A stretch of DNA of 64,000 bases from Myxococcales bacterium (GTDB lineage: Bacteria > Myxococcota_A > Polyangia > Haliangiales > Haliangiaceae). A program made the position numbers and the translations under genes. The DNA lies in assembly GCA_016794525.1 (NCBI GenBank), contig JAEUJY010000115.1:124001-188000 (forward strand), read 5' to 3'. The notes below the pieces were generated by a model. The model was not told the origin of the DNA, made no database searches, and saw nothing but the letters and a program-made list of their open reading frames with translations. Shown piece by piece: positions 31,153 to 41,456 of the stretch (position 1 is the stretch's first letter; the number at the start of each line of letters is the position of its first letter).

Positions 31153-33081
31153 ATGCGCATCCTCATCGGTACGCTCAGCCTCGCCGCCGCGGCCGCCGCG
31201 ATCGGCGGCTTCCTCTGGACCGAGGCGGGCGCCACCCGCCGCGCCGCCCACGCGCGGGCGCTCGCGGTCGAACAGGCGACCTTCGACCGCAAGGCCATCG
31301 AGGTCGAGCGGATGGTGACGCAGCTCTACCAGGGCGCGCGCACGATCTCGCTGTTGCCCTCGATCCGCGGCCTGCAAGGCGGCAACCTGCCGGCCGGGTT
31401 CACCTCGCCCGACGGCGCCAAGTTCGATCGCACCCGGTTCTCGGCCGACGCCGAGGCGACCGTGCAGCAGATCTACAACAACCTGGCCAGCAACGTCCGG
31501 GTGTCCGAGGTCTACGCGATCCTCGACGGCTTCCAGCCCGAACGCGGCGAGACGCCGTTCTTCATGTTCGACGAGATCCGGGTCGAGGGGCTGGCGGCGG
31601 CCGAGCACGAGGAGGACGCCGGCGACGCCGACGAGCCCGAGGAGTCCGAGGAGGCCGAGTACGAGTACTACGCCGCGTTGCTGGCGAACCTGCGCCAGAC
31701 CCGCCCGACGCTCGACCTCGCGACCACGCCGCTCGATCGGATCCCCGCGATCACCTCGCCGCTGATGCGGACCTGCGACAACGCCCAGTACACCGCCAGG
31801 TCGGGCGGCGACGTGCGCGACGCCGGCGGCTTCACCGTCAGCGTGCCGATCTATCGCCCCGACACGACCCTGGTCGGGATCGTCAGCGTGATCGTCCGGG
31901 CCGACGTCTTCGAGGCGGCGCTGCGCGACCAGCCGTTCCTGCTGATCACCGACGCCGATCGCCGCGCGGCCACGGCGGCCGGCTGGCGTCCGCACGCGCC
32001 CGGTCGGTTCGTGCTGCGCAACGACGATCGCGGCTTCGCGATCTCCGATCGCGAGACCGACGTGGCGTCCCTGCAGCGCCGCGCGGGCGCCGCCCACATC
32101 GCGCGCGCGCTCACCACGCCGACCGGCGAGCGATGGAACCTCGAGCTCCACGTCCCGCCGGAGATCCTCGCCGCGAGCGACGCCGACATCCAGGCGACGC
32201 TGCTCGGTCGGCTGGCCGTCGCCGGCTTGTTCCTGGGCCTGATCGCGCTCGGGCTCGGGCTCGCCGAGCGGCAGCGCCGCCGGCTGCTCGCGACCGTCCA
32301 CGGCATCGTCGGGCGCGCCGATGACGTCCGCGGCAGCGCCGCACGGGTCGACGACGCCAGCCGCAACCTGGCGGAGGGCTCGGCCACCCAGGCTGCGTCG
32401 ATCCAGGAGACCTCGGCGGCGATCGAGCAGATCGCCGCGACCGCGCGCCGCAACGCCGAGCACGCCCACGCGACCCGCGAGCACGTCGACGAGGCGCGCG
32501 GCCACGCCGAGCGCGGCGCGACCCAGATGGACGAGCTGGTCACCGCGATGCGGGCGATCCGGACCTCGTCCGACGAGATCGCGCGGATCGTCCAGGTCAG
32601 CGACGAGATCGCGTTCCAGACCCACGTCCTCGCGCTCAACGCGGCGATCGAGGCGGCCCGGGCCGGCGTGGCCGGCGCGTCGTTCTCGGTGGTGGCGGCC
32701 GAGGTGCGCAACCTGGCGCGGCGCTCGGCCGACGCCGCCAAGGAGACCACCGAGCTGATCGAGCGCGCGGCCGGCGCCTCGGCCCACGGCGCGGCGCTGA
32801 CCGAGGAGGTGCAGACCTCGCTGCAGGCGATCGTGACCAGCGTCCGCGACACCCAGGCCCTGGCGAGCCAGATCGCCGAGGCCAGCACCGAGCAGGCGCG
32901 GGCCGTCGCGCAGTGCAACGCCGCCGTCGCGCAGATCGATCGCGTCATCCAGGCCACCGCCGCGACCGCGAGCGACGTCGCCACCGCCGCGAGCGAGGCC
33001 ACGTCGCACGCCACCGAGCTGGCCGGCCAGGCCCAGGCGCTGGTCGGCACCGAGCGGGCGTCGCTGCCGCGCGCGGCCTAG
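31153..33081 (+). CDS. Methyl-accepting chemotaxis protein
   Basis: The 642-residue protein has an N-terminal membrane segment (LIGTLSLAAAAAAIGGFLW), a periplasmic sensor region to about residue 345 with an acidic insert EEDAGDADEPEESEEAE, a second membrane segment (LAVAGLFLGLIALGLGL), and a cytoplasmic signalling domain. The hairpin tip DEIAFQTHVLALNAAIEAAR is close to the CheA/CheW-binding consensus, with H in place of the usual N after QT. There is no HAMP domain of normal sequence. It would feed a chemotaxis-type phosphorelay, but no che genes are adjacent. Confidence 0.9.
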   Translation: MRILIGTLSLAAAAAAIGGFLWTEAGATRRAAHARALAVEQATFDRKAIEVERMVTQLYQGARTISLLPSIRGLQGGNLPAGFTSPDGAKFDRTRFSADAEATVQQIYNNLASNVRVSEVYAILDGFQPERGETPFFMFDEIRVEGLAAAEHEEDAGDADEPEESEEAEYEYYAALLANLRQTRPTLDLATTPLDRIPAITSPLMRTCDNAQYTARSGGDVRDAGGFTVSVPIYRPDTTLVGIVSVIVRADVFEAALRDQPFLLITDADRRAATAAGWRPHAPGRFVLRNDDRGFAISDRETDVASLQRRAGAAHIARALTTPTGERWNLELHVPPEILAASDADIQATLLGRLAVAGLFLGLIALGLGLAERQRRRLLATVHGIVGRADDVRGSAARVDDASRNLAEGSATQAASIQETSAAIEQIAATARRNAEHAHATREHVDEARGHAERGATQMDELVTAMRAIRTSSDEIARIVQVSDEIAFQTHVLALNAAIEAARAGVAGASFSVVAAEVRNLARRSADAAKETTELIERAAGASAHGAALTEEVQTSLQAIVTSVRDTQALASQIAEASTEQARAVAQCNAAVAQIDRVIQATAATASDVATAASEATSHATELAGQAQALVGTERASLPRAA

Positions 33082-33111
33082 CCGGGCGCCGCGCGTAGAC
33101 CCAGTCGCTGG

Positions 33112-33872
<761 letters not shown>

Positions 33873-33873
<1 letters not shown>

Positions 33874-34595
33874 CAGCCGACCTCGCGCGCCGCGGCGATC
33901 GCCTCGAGCAACGTGAAGCGCTTGTCGTAGAGCGCGCGGCCGACGACCACCGCCGGCAGCCCGGCCCGGGCCAGCGCCCGCAGGTGATCGAGCGTGGCCA
34001 CGCCGCCCGAGGCGATCACGTCGATGCTCACGCCGGCGGCGAGCGCGGCGGTCGCCGCGACGTTGGGCCCGACGCCGGTGCCGTCGCGGGCGACGTCGGT
34101 GTAGAGCAGGCCCGCCGCCCCCCACGCCGCCGCCTGGCGGCCCAGCTCGATCGCGCTGACGTCGGAGGTCTCGACCCAGCCCTCGACCGCGACCATGCCG
34201 TCCTTGGCGTCGACGGCGACGATCACCCGGCCCGGCAGCGCCTCGCACAGCGCGCGCACCATCGCCGGCGACTTCACCGCGGCGGTGCCGAGCACCACCG
34301 CCGCGGCGCCGGCGTCGAGCACCGCCCGCGCGGTCGCGGCGTCGCGGATGCCGCCGCCGACCTGCACCGGCACCGGGCTGGCCGCGCACACCCGCGCGAT
34401 CACGTCGGCGTGGCGGCGGGCGCCGGCGAACGCGCCGTCGAGATCGACCACGTGGATGCGCTCGGCGCCGCCGGCGGCCAGCTCGGCCACCAGCTCCGCG
34501 GGGTGCTCGCGGTAGACGGTGACCTCGTCCTTCTTGCCCTCGCGCAGCCGCACCGCGCGGCCGTCGAGGAGATCGATCGCGGGGATGACTCTCAT
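33873..34595 (-). CDS. hisA: 1-(5-phosphoribosyl)-5-[(phosphoribosylamino)methylideneamino]imidazole-4-carboxamide isomerase
   Basis: HisA opens the ribose of ProFAR to PRFAR. The 240-residue barrel begins [17 protein letters not shown] with the catalytic Asp, then [28 protein letters not shown], and the second Asp in YTDVARDGT, followed by [11 protein letters not shown]. Start and end overlap hisH and hisF, so it is translated as part of a coupled operon. Confidence 0.95.
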
Positions 34596-35196
34596 GACTG
34601 CACGAACGCCGCGAGCAGGGCGAGCCCGGCGCGCTGGCTCTTCTCGGGGTGGAACTGACAGGCGAAGATGTTGTCGGCGCGGATCGCGGCGCAGAACCGC
34701 TCGCCGTGCTCGCTCGCCAGCAGCACCCGCGCCGGATCGGCGGGCACCGCGTGGAACGAGTGCACGAAGTAGTAGTGCGTGCCGTCGACGAACCCCGGCA
34801 GCAGCGGATCGGCCGCGTGCGCAGTGACCCGGTTCCAGCCCATGTGCGGGATCTTGATGTCGTGGTGCGGTGGCACGAAGCGCACGACGCGGCCGGGCAC
34901 GAGGCCCAGCCCGCGCACCGGCCCGTGCTCCTCGCTCTCGTCGAACAGCACCTGCAGCCCGAGGCAGATGCCGAGGTACGGCACGCCGCGGCCGACCGCG
35001 TCGCGGATCGGCGCCTCGAGGCCGCGCTCGGCGAGCCCGGCCATGAACGGCGCGAACGCGCCCTGGCCCGGCACCACCAGCTTGTCGGCGCGTCGCACGA
35101 CGTCGGGATCGCGCGTCACCACCACGTCGCCGCCCACCGCCGCCAGCGCCTTCTCGACCGAGCGCAGGTTGCCGCCGCAGACGTCGACGATCGCGA

Positions 35197-35200
<4 letters not shown>
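34592..35200 (-). CDS. hisH: Imidazole glycerol phosphate synthase, glutaminase subunit
   Basis: HisH releases ammonia from glutamine and channels it to HisF. The 202-residue class I amidotransferase has [11 protein letters not shown] at the start, the catalytic Cys in [12 protein letters not shown], the oxyanion strand region [13 protein letters not shown], and the His-Glu pair in [11 protein letters not shown]. It overlaps hisB and hisA by four bases each (ATGA). Confidence 0.95.
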
Positions 35201-35802
<602 letters not shown>

Positions 35803-35973
35803 GCGATCTTCTAGCACGGACGCGGCGTTGCGCGGTGGCGCGGATCGCGCGCGATACGTTCGGTGCTGAGCCGGCTCCATCAGGGCATCGCCGAAATTCG
35901 GCCGGGGCACGTCACAACCCGCGGCGCGGCGGTCACGAACGTCAGGCCCCGACTCTCTCGGCCAGAGGACACC

Positions 35974-38148
35974 ATGGACCAGCTCACACACAGCCCCGCG
36001 CTCGACATCGAATCGACCCTCGACACCCCCTCCACCAAGGGTGGCGCCGGCAAGTCGACCCTGACGTCGCGCCTGAGCTCACAGGTGGTGTTCCGGGTCG
36101 CCGATCCCGAGACCGCGCGGGCGCTGGGCGAGGCGCTGTCGGGCGGCACCCGGGTGGCGCGCGCCGCGGCGCAAGCCGCCAGCATGCGTGACGACAACGG
36201 CGTCGCGGCGGACGCCGAGGCCGCGGTCGAACGCGCCGCGTCGTCGAGCGGCGCGCCGCTGCCGACCCACCTCCAGCGCCAGTTCGAGGGCTCGCTGGGC
36301 GCCGACCTGTCGGGCGTGCGGGTGCACACCGGCGGCGAGTCGCAGCAGGCGGCACAGGCGGTCGGGGCCAAGGCCTACACCGTCGGCAACGACATCCACT
36401 TCGCGGCGGGCAACTACCAGCCCGACGATCCTTTCGGCATGCACCTGCTGGCCCACGAGGTCGCGCACACCGTGCAGCAGTCGGGCGGTGCCCAGCGCCG
36501 GCAGCACAAGCTGGAGGTGTCGACCCCGCAGGACGCGGCCGAGCACGAGGCCGACCGCGCCGCCGACGCGATGGTGCGCGGCGAGGTCGCGACGGTCGCC
36601 GGCGGCAACCGCGGCGTCGCGCGCATCGCCACCGCGTACTCCAAGGACGACGACGTCAAGAAGCTGCCGCCGCCGCCGAAGTTCACCGCCGCCGACGGCT
36701 CGTTCGCCGCGATGGCCAAGGGCGTCGAGGCATCGATGAAGGGCGACGCCGCGGCGATAGTGCCGAGCCCCGAGTCGGGCTTCAACGGCTCGATGAGCAA
36801 CCTGACCGCGGCCCGCGACCACGGCGAGTCGTGCCAGGTCTATTACTCGACGCACCTGCCCAGCAAGTGGAACCCGTTCGCCGCCGGCAACTTCAACGCC
36901 GAGTACGCCAAGAGCGCCCAGGCCGACGCGCAGTGGGCGATCTCGATGATGGCCGACGTCAAGGTCGCCGGTTCGGCGACCGGCTCGTGGGTCGAGCTGA
37001 TCAACTCCAGCAACAAGGCGTGGGCCGACCTGGTCAAGCAGGCCAAGTCGATGTCGATCGAGGTGAAGAACAAGGAGGAGAAGGGGATCCTCGGCGACGC
37101 CAAGCAGGGCGACCAGGAGATCAACAAGACCGACGTCGGCGGCTCGGGCAACGAGCTCGCCGCGCTGGCCAAGAAGGCCGGCCTCAAGGCGCCCGACACC
37201 AGCGCCTACAAGAAGGCGATGCAGGACTACAACGCCGCGCGCAACGAGCTGGCGCCCGAGCAGCAGAACATCATCACCTCGCTCATCCCGACCAACATCG
37301 CCGCGATCAAGACCAAGAAGCAGGCGTCCGAGGACGAGAAGGAGAAGTGGGAGACCATCGCCAGCGCGACGGACATGTTCGAGAAGGGCATCACCGTGGC
37401 GTTCAGCGGCGCGGCCTTCGTCGAGGGCGAGGTCGGGTCGCTCGGCACCAAGATGGTCGACGGTGAGCCGCAGCTCGACACGCCCAAGGGCATCGACCCC
37501 AAGGACGCGGTGTCGAAGGGCCACGGCATCCTGGCCAAGGGCATCGAGATGCGGATCGCGGCGATCCAGAAGCAGATCGCCGCCTACGACGCCAACCTCA
37601 AGACCTACTCGACGGTGGCCGAGGCGATGGCGCTCAAGGCCTCGGTCGGCAAGTACCAGAACGCGCTGGTCAAGCTGAAGCAGAAGGCGCAGAACGTCGA
37701 GGCCGAGCAGGCCAAGATGGACGCGGCGTTCAAGGAGTTCGGCAAGAGCATCGACGAGGCGCTGATCAAGAAGGGCGCGCTGCCCAAGGGCTCGAAGAAT
37801 GCGTCGGAGGCGTCGGCGCTGCTGGCGGCGATCCGCACCGCGCAGACCACGACCGAGGGCGCGGTCCAGGCGCTGTCGAGCGGCGGCGCGGCCGACCTCG
37901 GTGGCCTGTACGGCGGCCTGGCGACCAAGGCCAAGGAGCGCCAGGCCGACCAGACCGGTGGCGATGGTCGCCGCGATGGTCGCGCGGCGGTGTTCGGCAT
38001 CGAGGGCGGCCGGTGGGGCGCCGCCAACCAGGCGGTCACATCGATCGGTGGCTCGTTCACGCGGCGGCAGGAGCAGATCGCCGGGCTCGAGAAGGAGTTC
38101 CTGGCGGAGTTCGCCAACGCGTCGGGCGGCACCGACTCGATCAAGTAG
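35974..38148 (+). CDS. DUF4157 (eCIS-associated) protein with coiled C-terminus
   Basis: This 724-residue protein has a short N-terminal segment with KGGAGKSTLTSRL, a VVFRVADPETARALGE stretch, and a DUF4157 domain at about 90-170 (LPTHLQRQFEGSLGADLSGV, AKAYTVGNDIHF, HLLAHEVAHTVQQ) with HEVAH at 161-165. DUF4157 is a metalloprotease-like domain found on proteins linked to extracellular contractile injection systems and on other polymorphic effectors. The remaining 480 residues are Lys/Ala-rich helices without a recognised domain. No signal peptide is seen, as expected for injected cargo. SD AGAGGA lies 4 bases before the ATG. The next gene is a paralogue over the N-terminal third only. No phage-tail genes are in the window. 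Confidence 0.85.
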   Translation: MDQLTHSPALDIESTLDTPSTKGGAGKSTLTSRLSSQVVFRVADPETARALGEALSGGTRVARAAAQAASMRDDNGVAADAEAAVERAASSSGAPLPTHLQRQFEGSLGADLSGVRVHTGGESQQAAQAVGAKAYTVGNDIHFAAGNYQPDDPFGMHLLAHEVAHTVQQSGGAQRRQHKLEVSTPQDAAEHEADRAADAMVRGEVATVAGGNRGVARIATAYSKDDDVKKLPPPPKFTAADGSFAAMAKGVEASMKGDAAAIVPSPESGFNGSMSNLTAARDHGESCQVYYSTHLPSKWNPFAAGNFNAEYAKSAQADAQWAISMMADVKVAGSATGSWVELINSSNKAWADLVKQAKSMSIEVKNKEEKGILGDAKQGDQEINKTDVGGSGNELAALAKKAGLKAPDTSAYKKAMQDYNAARNELAPEQQNIITSLIPTNIAAIKTKKQASEDEKEKWETIASATDMFEKGITVAFSGAAFVEGEVGSLGTKMVDGEPQLDTPKGIDPKDAVSKGHGILAKGIEMRIAAIQKQIAAYDANLKTYSTVAEAMALKASVGKYQNALVKLKQKAQNVEAEQAKMDAAFKEFGKSIDEALIKKGALPKGSKNASEASALLAAIRTAQTTTEGAVQALSSGGAADLGGLYGGLATKAKERQADQTGGDGRRDGRAAVFGIEGGRWGAANQAVTSIGGSFTRRQEQIAGLEKEFLAEFANASGGTDSIK

Positions 38149-38174
38149 GCGAAGGGCGGCGAAGGCTGGACCAG

Positions 38175-38200
38175 CCCCGCGAGGCAACTCGCGGGGTTGC
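38175..38200 (+). terminator. Rho-independent-type hairpin between the DUF4157 genes
   Basis: CCCCGCGAG and CTCGCGGGG form a perfect 9-bp stem closed by a GCAA (GNRA) tetraloop at 38175-38196, followed by TTGC. The T-run is short, but the stem is very stable. It separates the two DUF4157 genes, which therefore are likely transcribed independently or with attenuation. Confidence 0.6.
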
Positions 38201-38268
38201 GTCGTGGGTGCGAATTGTCGTCACACCTCGGGGGTGGCTGGCTCTGATCGGGCGAAGGGGCACCCACC

Positions 38269-40296
38269 ATGGACCAACAACTCCTGCGCTCGCTCGGTAT
38301 CGAAGGTGATCTCGACGTCGACAGCTCGACCACCAAGGGTGGGCCGGGCAAGTCGACCCTGACCTCCAAGCTGACACCGGCGCCGCAGGTGGTGTTCCGG
38401 GTCGCCGACCCCGAGACCGCTCGCGCGCTCGGCGAGTCGTTCGGTAGCGGCAGCCGTCCCCGCATCCAGCGCGAGGCCGACGGCGCGAGTGGCGGGCGCG
38501 ATGGCAACGGCGTGATGGCCGGCGCCGAGGCCGCGGTCGATCGCGCCGCGTCGTCCAGCGGCGCGCCGCTGCCGACCCACATCCAGCGGCAGTTCGAGGA
38601 TTCGCTGGGGGCGGATCTGTCGAGCGTGCGCGTGCACACCGGCAATGAGTCGCAGGAGGCGGCCCACGCAGTCGGCGCCAAGGCCTACACGGTGGGCAAC
38701 GACATCCACTTCGCCGCCGGCAAGTACCAGCCCGACGATCCGTTCGGCATGCACCTGCTCGCCCACGAGGTCGCGCACACCGTGCAGCAGTCGGGCGGCG
38801 CCCAGCGTCGGCAGAACAAGCTCGAGGTCTCGACGCCGCAGGACTCGGCCGAGCACGAGGCGGATCGTGCGGCGGACGCGATGGTCCGCGGCCAGGCGGC
38901 GACGGTGAGCGGCGCCAGCGGGGTGGCGCGCAAGACGATTCACCGCAAGGCCTTCGGTGGCTACGCAGGCTCGGCTGAGTCGCGCGCGACTGCGTCGGCC
39001 ACCGCGGCTGGCGCGGGCCTGACCCCCGTGTCGATCAGTACGGCGCACGCCCAGCAGCGGATGGAAGCCTTCGCCGCCAAGAAGACCGCGTTCGCATCGG
39101 GGAAGATTCCTGGCTACAGCGGCGAGACCACCGACACGCCCTTCTACAAGATCCTCGAAGAGATCCACACGGGATACAACAACGACCTGACGCGCATTCC
39201 GCTCGCAGAAGGAGCGTTCAACGCCTTCGTGGAGCCGGCATCCCTCGCCAACAAGGGAATGTTGAAGTTCGAGGCCATGAAGGCGCAGCTAGGAATCACC
39301 GACGAGAGCAGCCTGGGCGACGAACTGACCGCGAAGCAAAAGGGCGCCATCAAGGGCGCGCTTGACAAAGAGAAGCTCGAGTCGCTGCGAACGAAGGTCA
39401 GCGCCAAGGGGACGATCGCGACGGGCACGCGCAAGGAGTTGCTCGGCACGGTGACGGCGATAAAGGCTGCGGGGCAAGCGAAGCTCGTGCATGCCGAGAA
39501 CGAGAAGAAGGACGCGGCCGAAGAAGATCTGAAGAAGATCAAAGACAAGATCCAGGCCACCAAGGACGTCGTGGAGAACGTTGTGAAGGTCGCCGAGTTT
39601 GTAGGTGGCGTGGCGGCCGGCGGGGTCGCGGCGACCCCGGGAGCCGCCGGCGCGAACGTCCCCTACGACGGGGCCGGCGCTCTCAAGGAGGTTGGCAAGG
39701 GCGCAGCCGGCATGGCCGGGTCGGCAGTGGAGGCGGTCATGGAGCACTACTACAAAGGCGACATGGACAAGCTGAAGGCTGCGATACGCAACGCCAAGAC
39801 CGCTGCCGCCGCGGCCGACAAGCTCGACTCTGAGCTTCGCTTCGAGTCGGAGATCACGCGCGCTGAGGGCCAGGCGGAGACTCTCGCGGGGCAGATGGCC
39901 GACTGGGTGGAAGCCCAGAGAGACCTGAAGAACTACTTCGTCGAAGTCGCGGCAGCCGCGGAGAAAGCCAACGGGACGCCCGGCGGAAGCGCGATCTCGC
40001 AAGGCATCTCGCTCGCAGCGGTTGCGGGTGAGGTCCGGCCGCACCTTCGTGCCGGCAAGAGCATGGCCGCGACGGCGATCTCGACGATGACCACGCAGGT
40101 CGGCGCGATGATGCCGCATCGGAGCAAGATGTACGCGAACATCGAAGATGCTTCGTACGGCGTGAACAAGCGGGAAGACGACGGTCCAGATGTCGGCCAG
40201 ATCCGCGGCTGCATCGCCACCGCGAAGGAGTGGGAGGGCAAGGTCATGGACCACGAGATGGCGCTCAACCGTGCCGAGTCGGCGGTGGGGATGTAG
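38269..40296 (+). CDS. DUF4157 (eCIS-associated) protein with hydrophobic, toxin-like C-terminus
   Basis: The first 230 residues nearly repeat the preceding protein: KGGPGKSTLTSKL, VVFRVADPETARALGE, and a DUF4157 domain with HEVAH at 166-170. After ARKTIHRKAF the two diverge completely. The C-terminal 440 residues are helical and include a strongly hydrophobic glycine-alanine stretch around 440-480 (VAEFVGGVAAGGVAATPG and GAAGMAGSAVEAVM), which could insert into membranes. The third base of codons and the GC content look less extreme in 39000-40200 than in the N-terminal part, which hints at a swapped module. A purine-rich GAAGGGG lies before the ATG. Target and toxicity are not shown by sequence. 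Confidence 0.85.
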   Translation: MDQQLLRSLGIEGDLDVDSSTTKGGPGKSTLTSKLTPAPQVVFRVADPETARALGESFGSGSRPRIQREADGASGGRDGNGVMAGAEAAVDRAASSSGAPLPTHIQRQFEDSLGADLSSVRVHTGNESQEAAHAVGAKAYTVGNDIHFAAGKYQPDDPFGMHLLAHEVAHTVQQSGGAQRRQNKLEVSTPQDSAEHEADRAADAMVRGQAATVSGASGVARKTIHRKAFGGYAGSAESRATASATAAGAGLTPVSISTAHAQQRMEAFAAKKTAFASGKIPGYSGETTDTPFYKILEEIHTGYNNDLTRIPLAEGAFNAFVEPASLANKGMLKFEAMKAQLGITDESSLGDELTAKQKGAIKGALDKEKLESLRTKVSAKGTIATGTRKELLGTVTAIKAAGQAKLVHAENEKKDAAEEDLKKIKDKIQATKDVVENVVKVAEFVGGVAAGGVAATPGAAGANVPYDGAGALKEVGKGAAGMAGSAVEAVMEHYYKGDMDKLKAAIRNAKTAAAAADKLDSELRFESEITRAEGQAETLAGQMADWVEAQRDLKNYFVEVAAAAEKANGTPGGSAISQGISLAAVAGEVRPHLRAGKSMAATAISTMTTQVGAMMPHRSKMYANIEDASYGVNKREDDGPDVGQIRGCIATAKEWEGKVMDHEMALNRAESAVGM

Positions 40297-40343
40297 CCGC
40301 CGCGCCGCGTCGACGTGTACGTCGCCGCGGGGCTCGCCGTGCC

Positions 40344-41081
40344 TCAGCTCGCCAGGTCGAGGCGGATGACGGCGGGGCCGCGGCCGGTGGGGTTGGGGAC
40401 GCGCTGGATGAGGAGCTTCTCGGTGGCGGAGCGGCCGACGGTGTCGCCGGTGGGCAGGTGCTTGGTGCGGTCGGTGAGGAGCCAGCGGACCATGCCGAAG
40501 ACGAAGTCGAGGGCGCCTTTGCCCTGGATCGGGCAGGTCACGTAGAACTCCTCGCGGCCGTAGCGGACCATGCCGTGGCTGAGGAACGACATGCGGGTCT
40601 CGGACTCGCGGGCGGCGGTGATGTCGACGGCGATCTCGGAGGGCAGCGCGCCCTGCTCGACGCCGAGCTTGGCCATGTCGCCGAACAGCGCGGCCTTGTG
40701 GAAGACGACGCCGTGGCCGAGCATCGCGCCGACGGCGGGGACGTGATCGATGACCGCGGCGGTCAGCGCGGCCATGCGGGTGTCGCGCGCCATCTCGTCG
40801 CCGGTGAGGCCCTGCGCGGTGACGATCAGGTGGGCGCGGCAGGCGGCGACCCCGTCCGGCGGCACCGACGTCGGGCCGGTGGGCATGTCTCCGGCGTCGG
40901 GGTGCGGTGGCATCAGCGCGACGATCAGCGAGGCGTCGTCGGCGAGGCTGTAGGCCTGGGTGACGGCATCGGCACCGGGATCGGCGGTGAGCGCGATGCC
41001 GAGGGAGCGAGCCGAGGCGACCACCGCGGCCGGGTCGGGAAGGCCCGGCTCTCGGAGCAGCACGAACGCGAGGTCGATCAT
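40344..41081 (-). CDS. DUF4261 domain-containing protein
   Basis: The 245-residue cytoplasmic protein matches the DUF4261 pattern: an N-terminal strand MIDLAFVLLREP, SLIVALMPPHPD with a conserved acidic-proline loop, an HLIVTAQG core strand, FHKAALFGDMAKLG, and a C-terminal SHGMVRYGREEFYVTCP segment. The function of the family is unknown; members occur near phage-like and contractile-injection loci as well as alone. It is convergent with the second DUF4157 gene, 47 bases away, and divergent from the small lipoprotein at 41121. Confidence 0.75.
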   Translation of the reverse strand: MIDLAFVLLREPGLPDPAAVVASARSLGIALTADPGADAVTQAYSLADDASLIVALMPPHPDAGDMPTGPTSVPPDGVAACRAHLIVTAQGLTGDEMARDTRMAALTAAVIDHVPAVGAMLGHGVVFHKAALFGDMAKLGVEQGALPSEIAVDITAARESETRMSFLSHGMVRYGREEFYVTCPIQGKGALDFVFGMVRWLLTDRTKHLPTGDTVGRSATEKLLIQRVPNPTGRGPAVIRLDLAS

Positions 41082-41120
41082 GGCGACAGCTTCGCACGGG
41101 CCTGGGCTAGAGTCCGGCCA

Positions 41121-41456
41121 ATGCGAGGCACCGGCGCCGTGGCGATCGCGATCGTGTGGATGGTGGGCTGTGGCAAGGGGGCGGCGCCGAAGCCGAAGGC
41201 GGCGGACTGCGAGGCGGCGTGCGCGCACATGATCGACCTGGCGATGCAGGACATCGACAAGAGCGCGCGCGCGGCCGGGGGCGAACAGCAGCTGTTCAAG
41301 GATCTCAAGGCCAAGGCCGAGGCCTCGCGGGCCTCCGATCTGGCGACGTGCCAGACGCAGTGCATGGCCGGCAAGGTCGACACGGCGTGCGCGCGGCGGG
41401 CGGCGGTGATCGACGACGTGACGACGTGTACCAACCGCAGCGGAGGGCTCCACTGA
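41121..41456 (+). CDS. Small Cys-rich lipoprotein
   Basis: The 111-residue protein has a short signal sequence ending in VGC-GKG, a probable lipobox. The mature part has six further Cys in CEAAC, CQTQC, CARR and CTNR, suggesting disulfides or metal binding outside the cytoplasm. No family is recognised. A TAGAGT element ends 7 bases before the ATG, fitting a leaderless message. The stop overlaps the next gene, which is also exported, so the two probably work together. Confidence 0.7.
   Translation: MRGTGAVAIAIVWMVGCGKGAAPKPKAADCEAACAHMIDLAMQDIDKSARAAGGEQQLFKDLKAKAEASRASDLATCQTQCMAGKVDTACARRAAVIDDVTTCTNRSGGLH

Noticed and set aside
35803-35880. ATG at 35880 as start of hisB
   Set aside because: It adds residues not found in the family; GTG 35802 gives the usual length and has an extended -10 element just upstream.
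36028-36060. ParA/MinD ATPase because of KGGAGKST
   Set aside because: Only the first motif is present. No Walker A' or B strands follow, and the segment lies in a short loop-like N-terminus.
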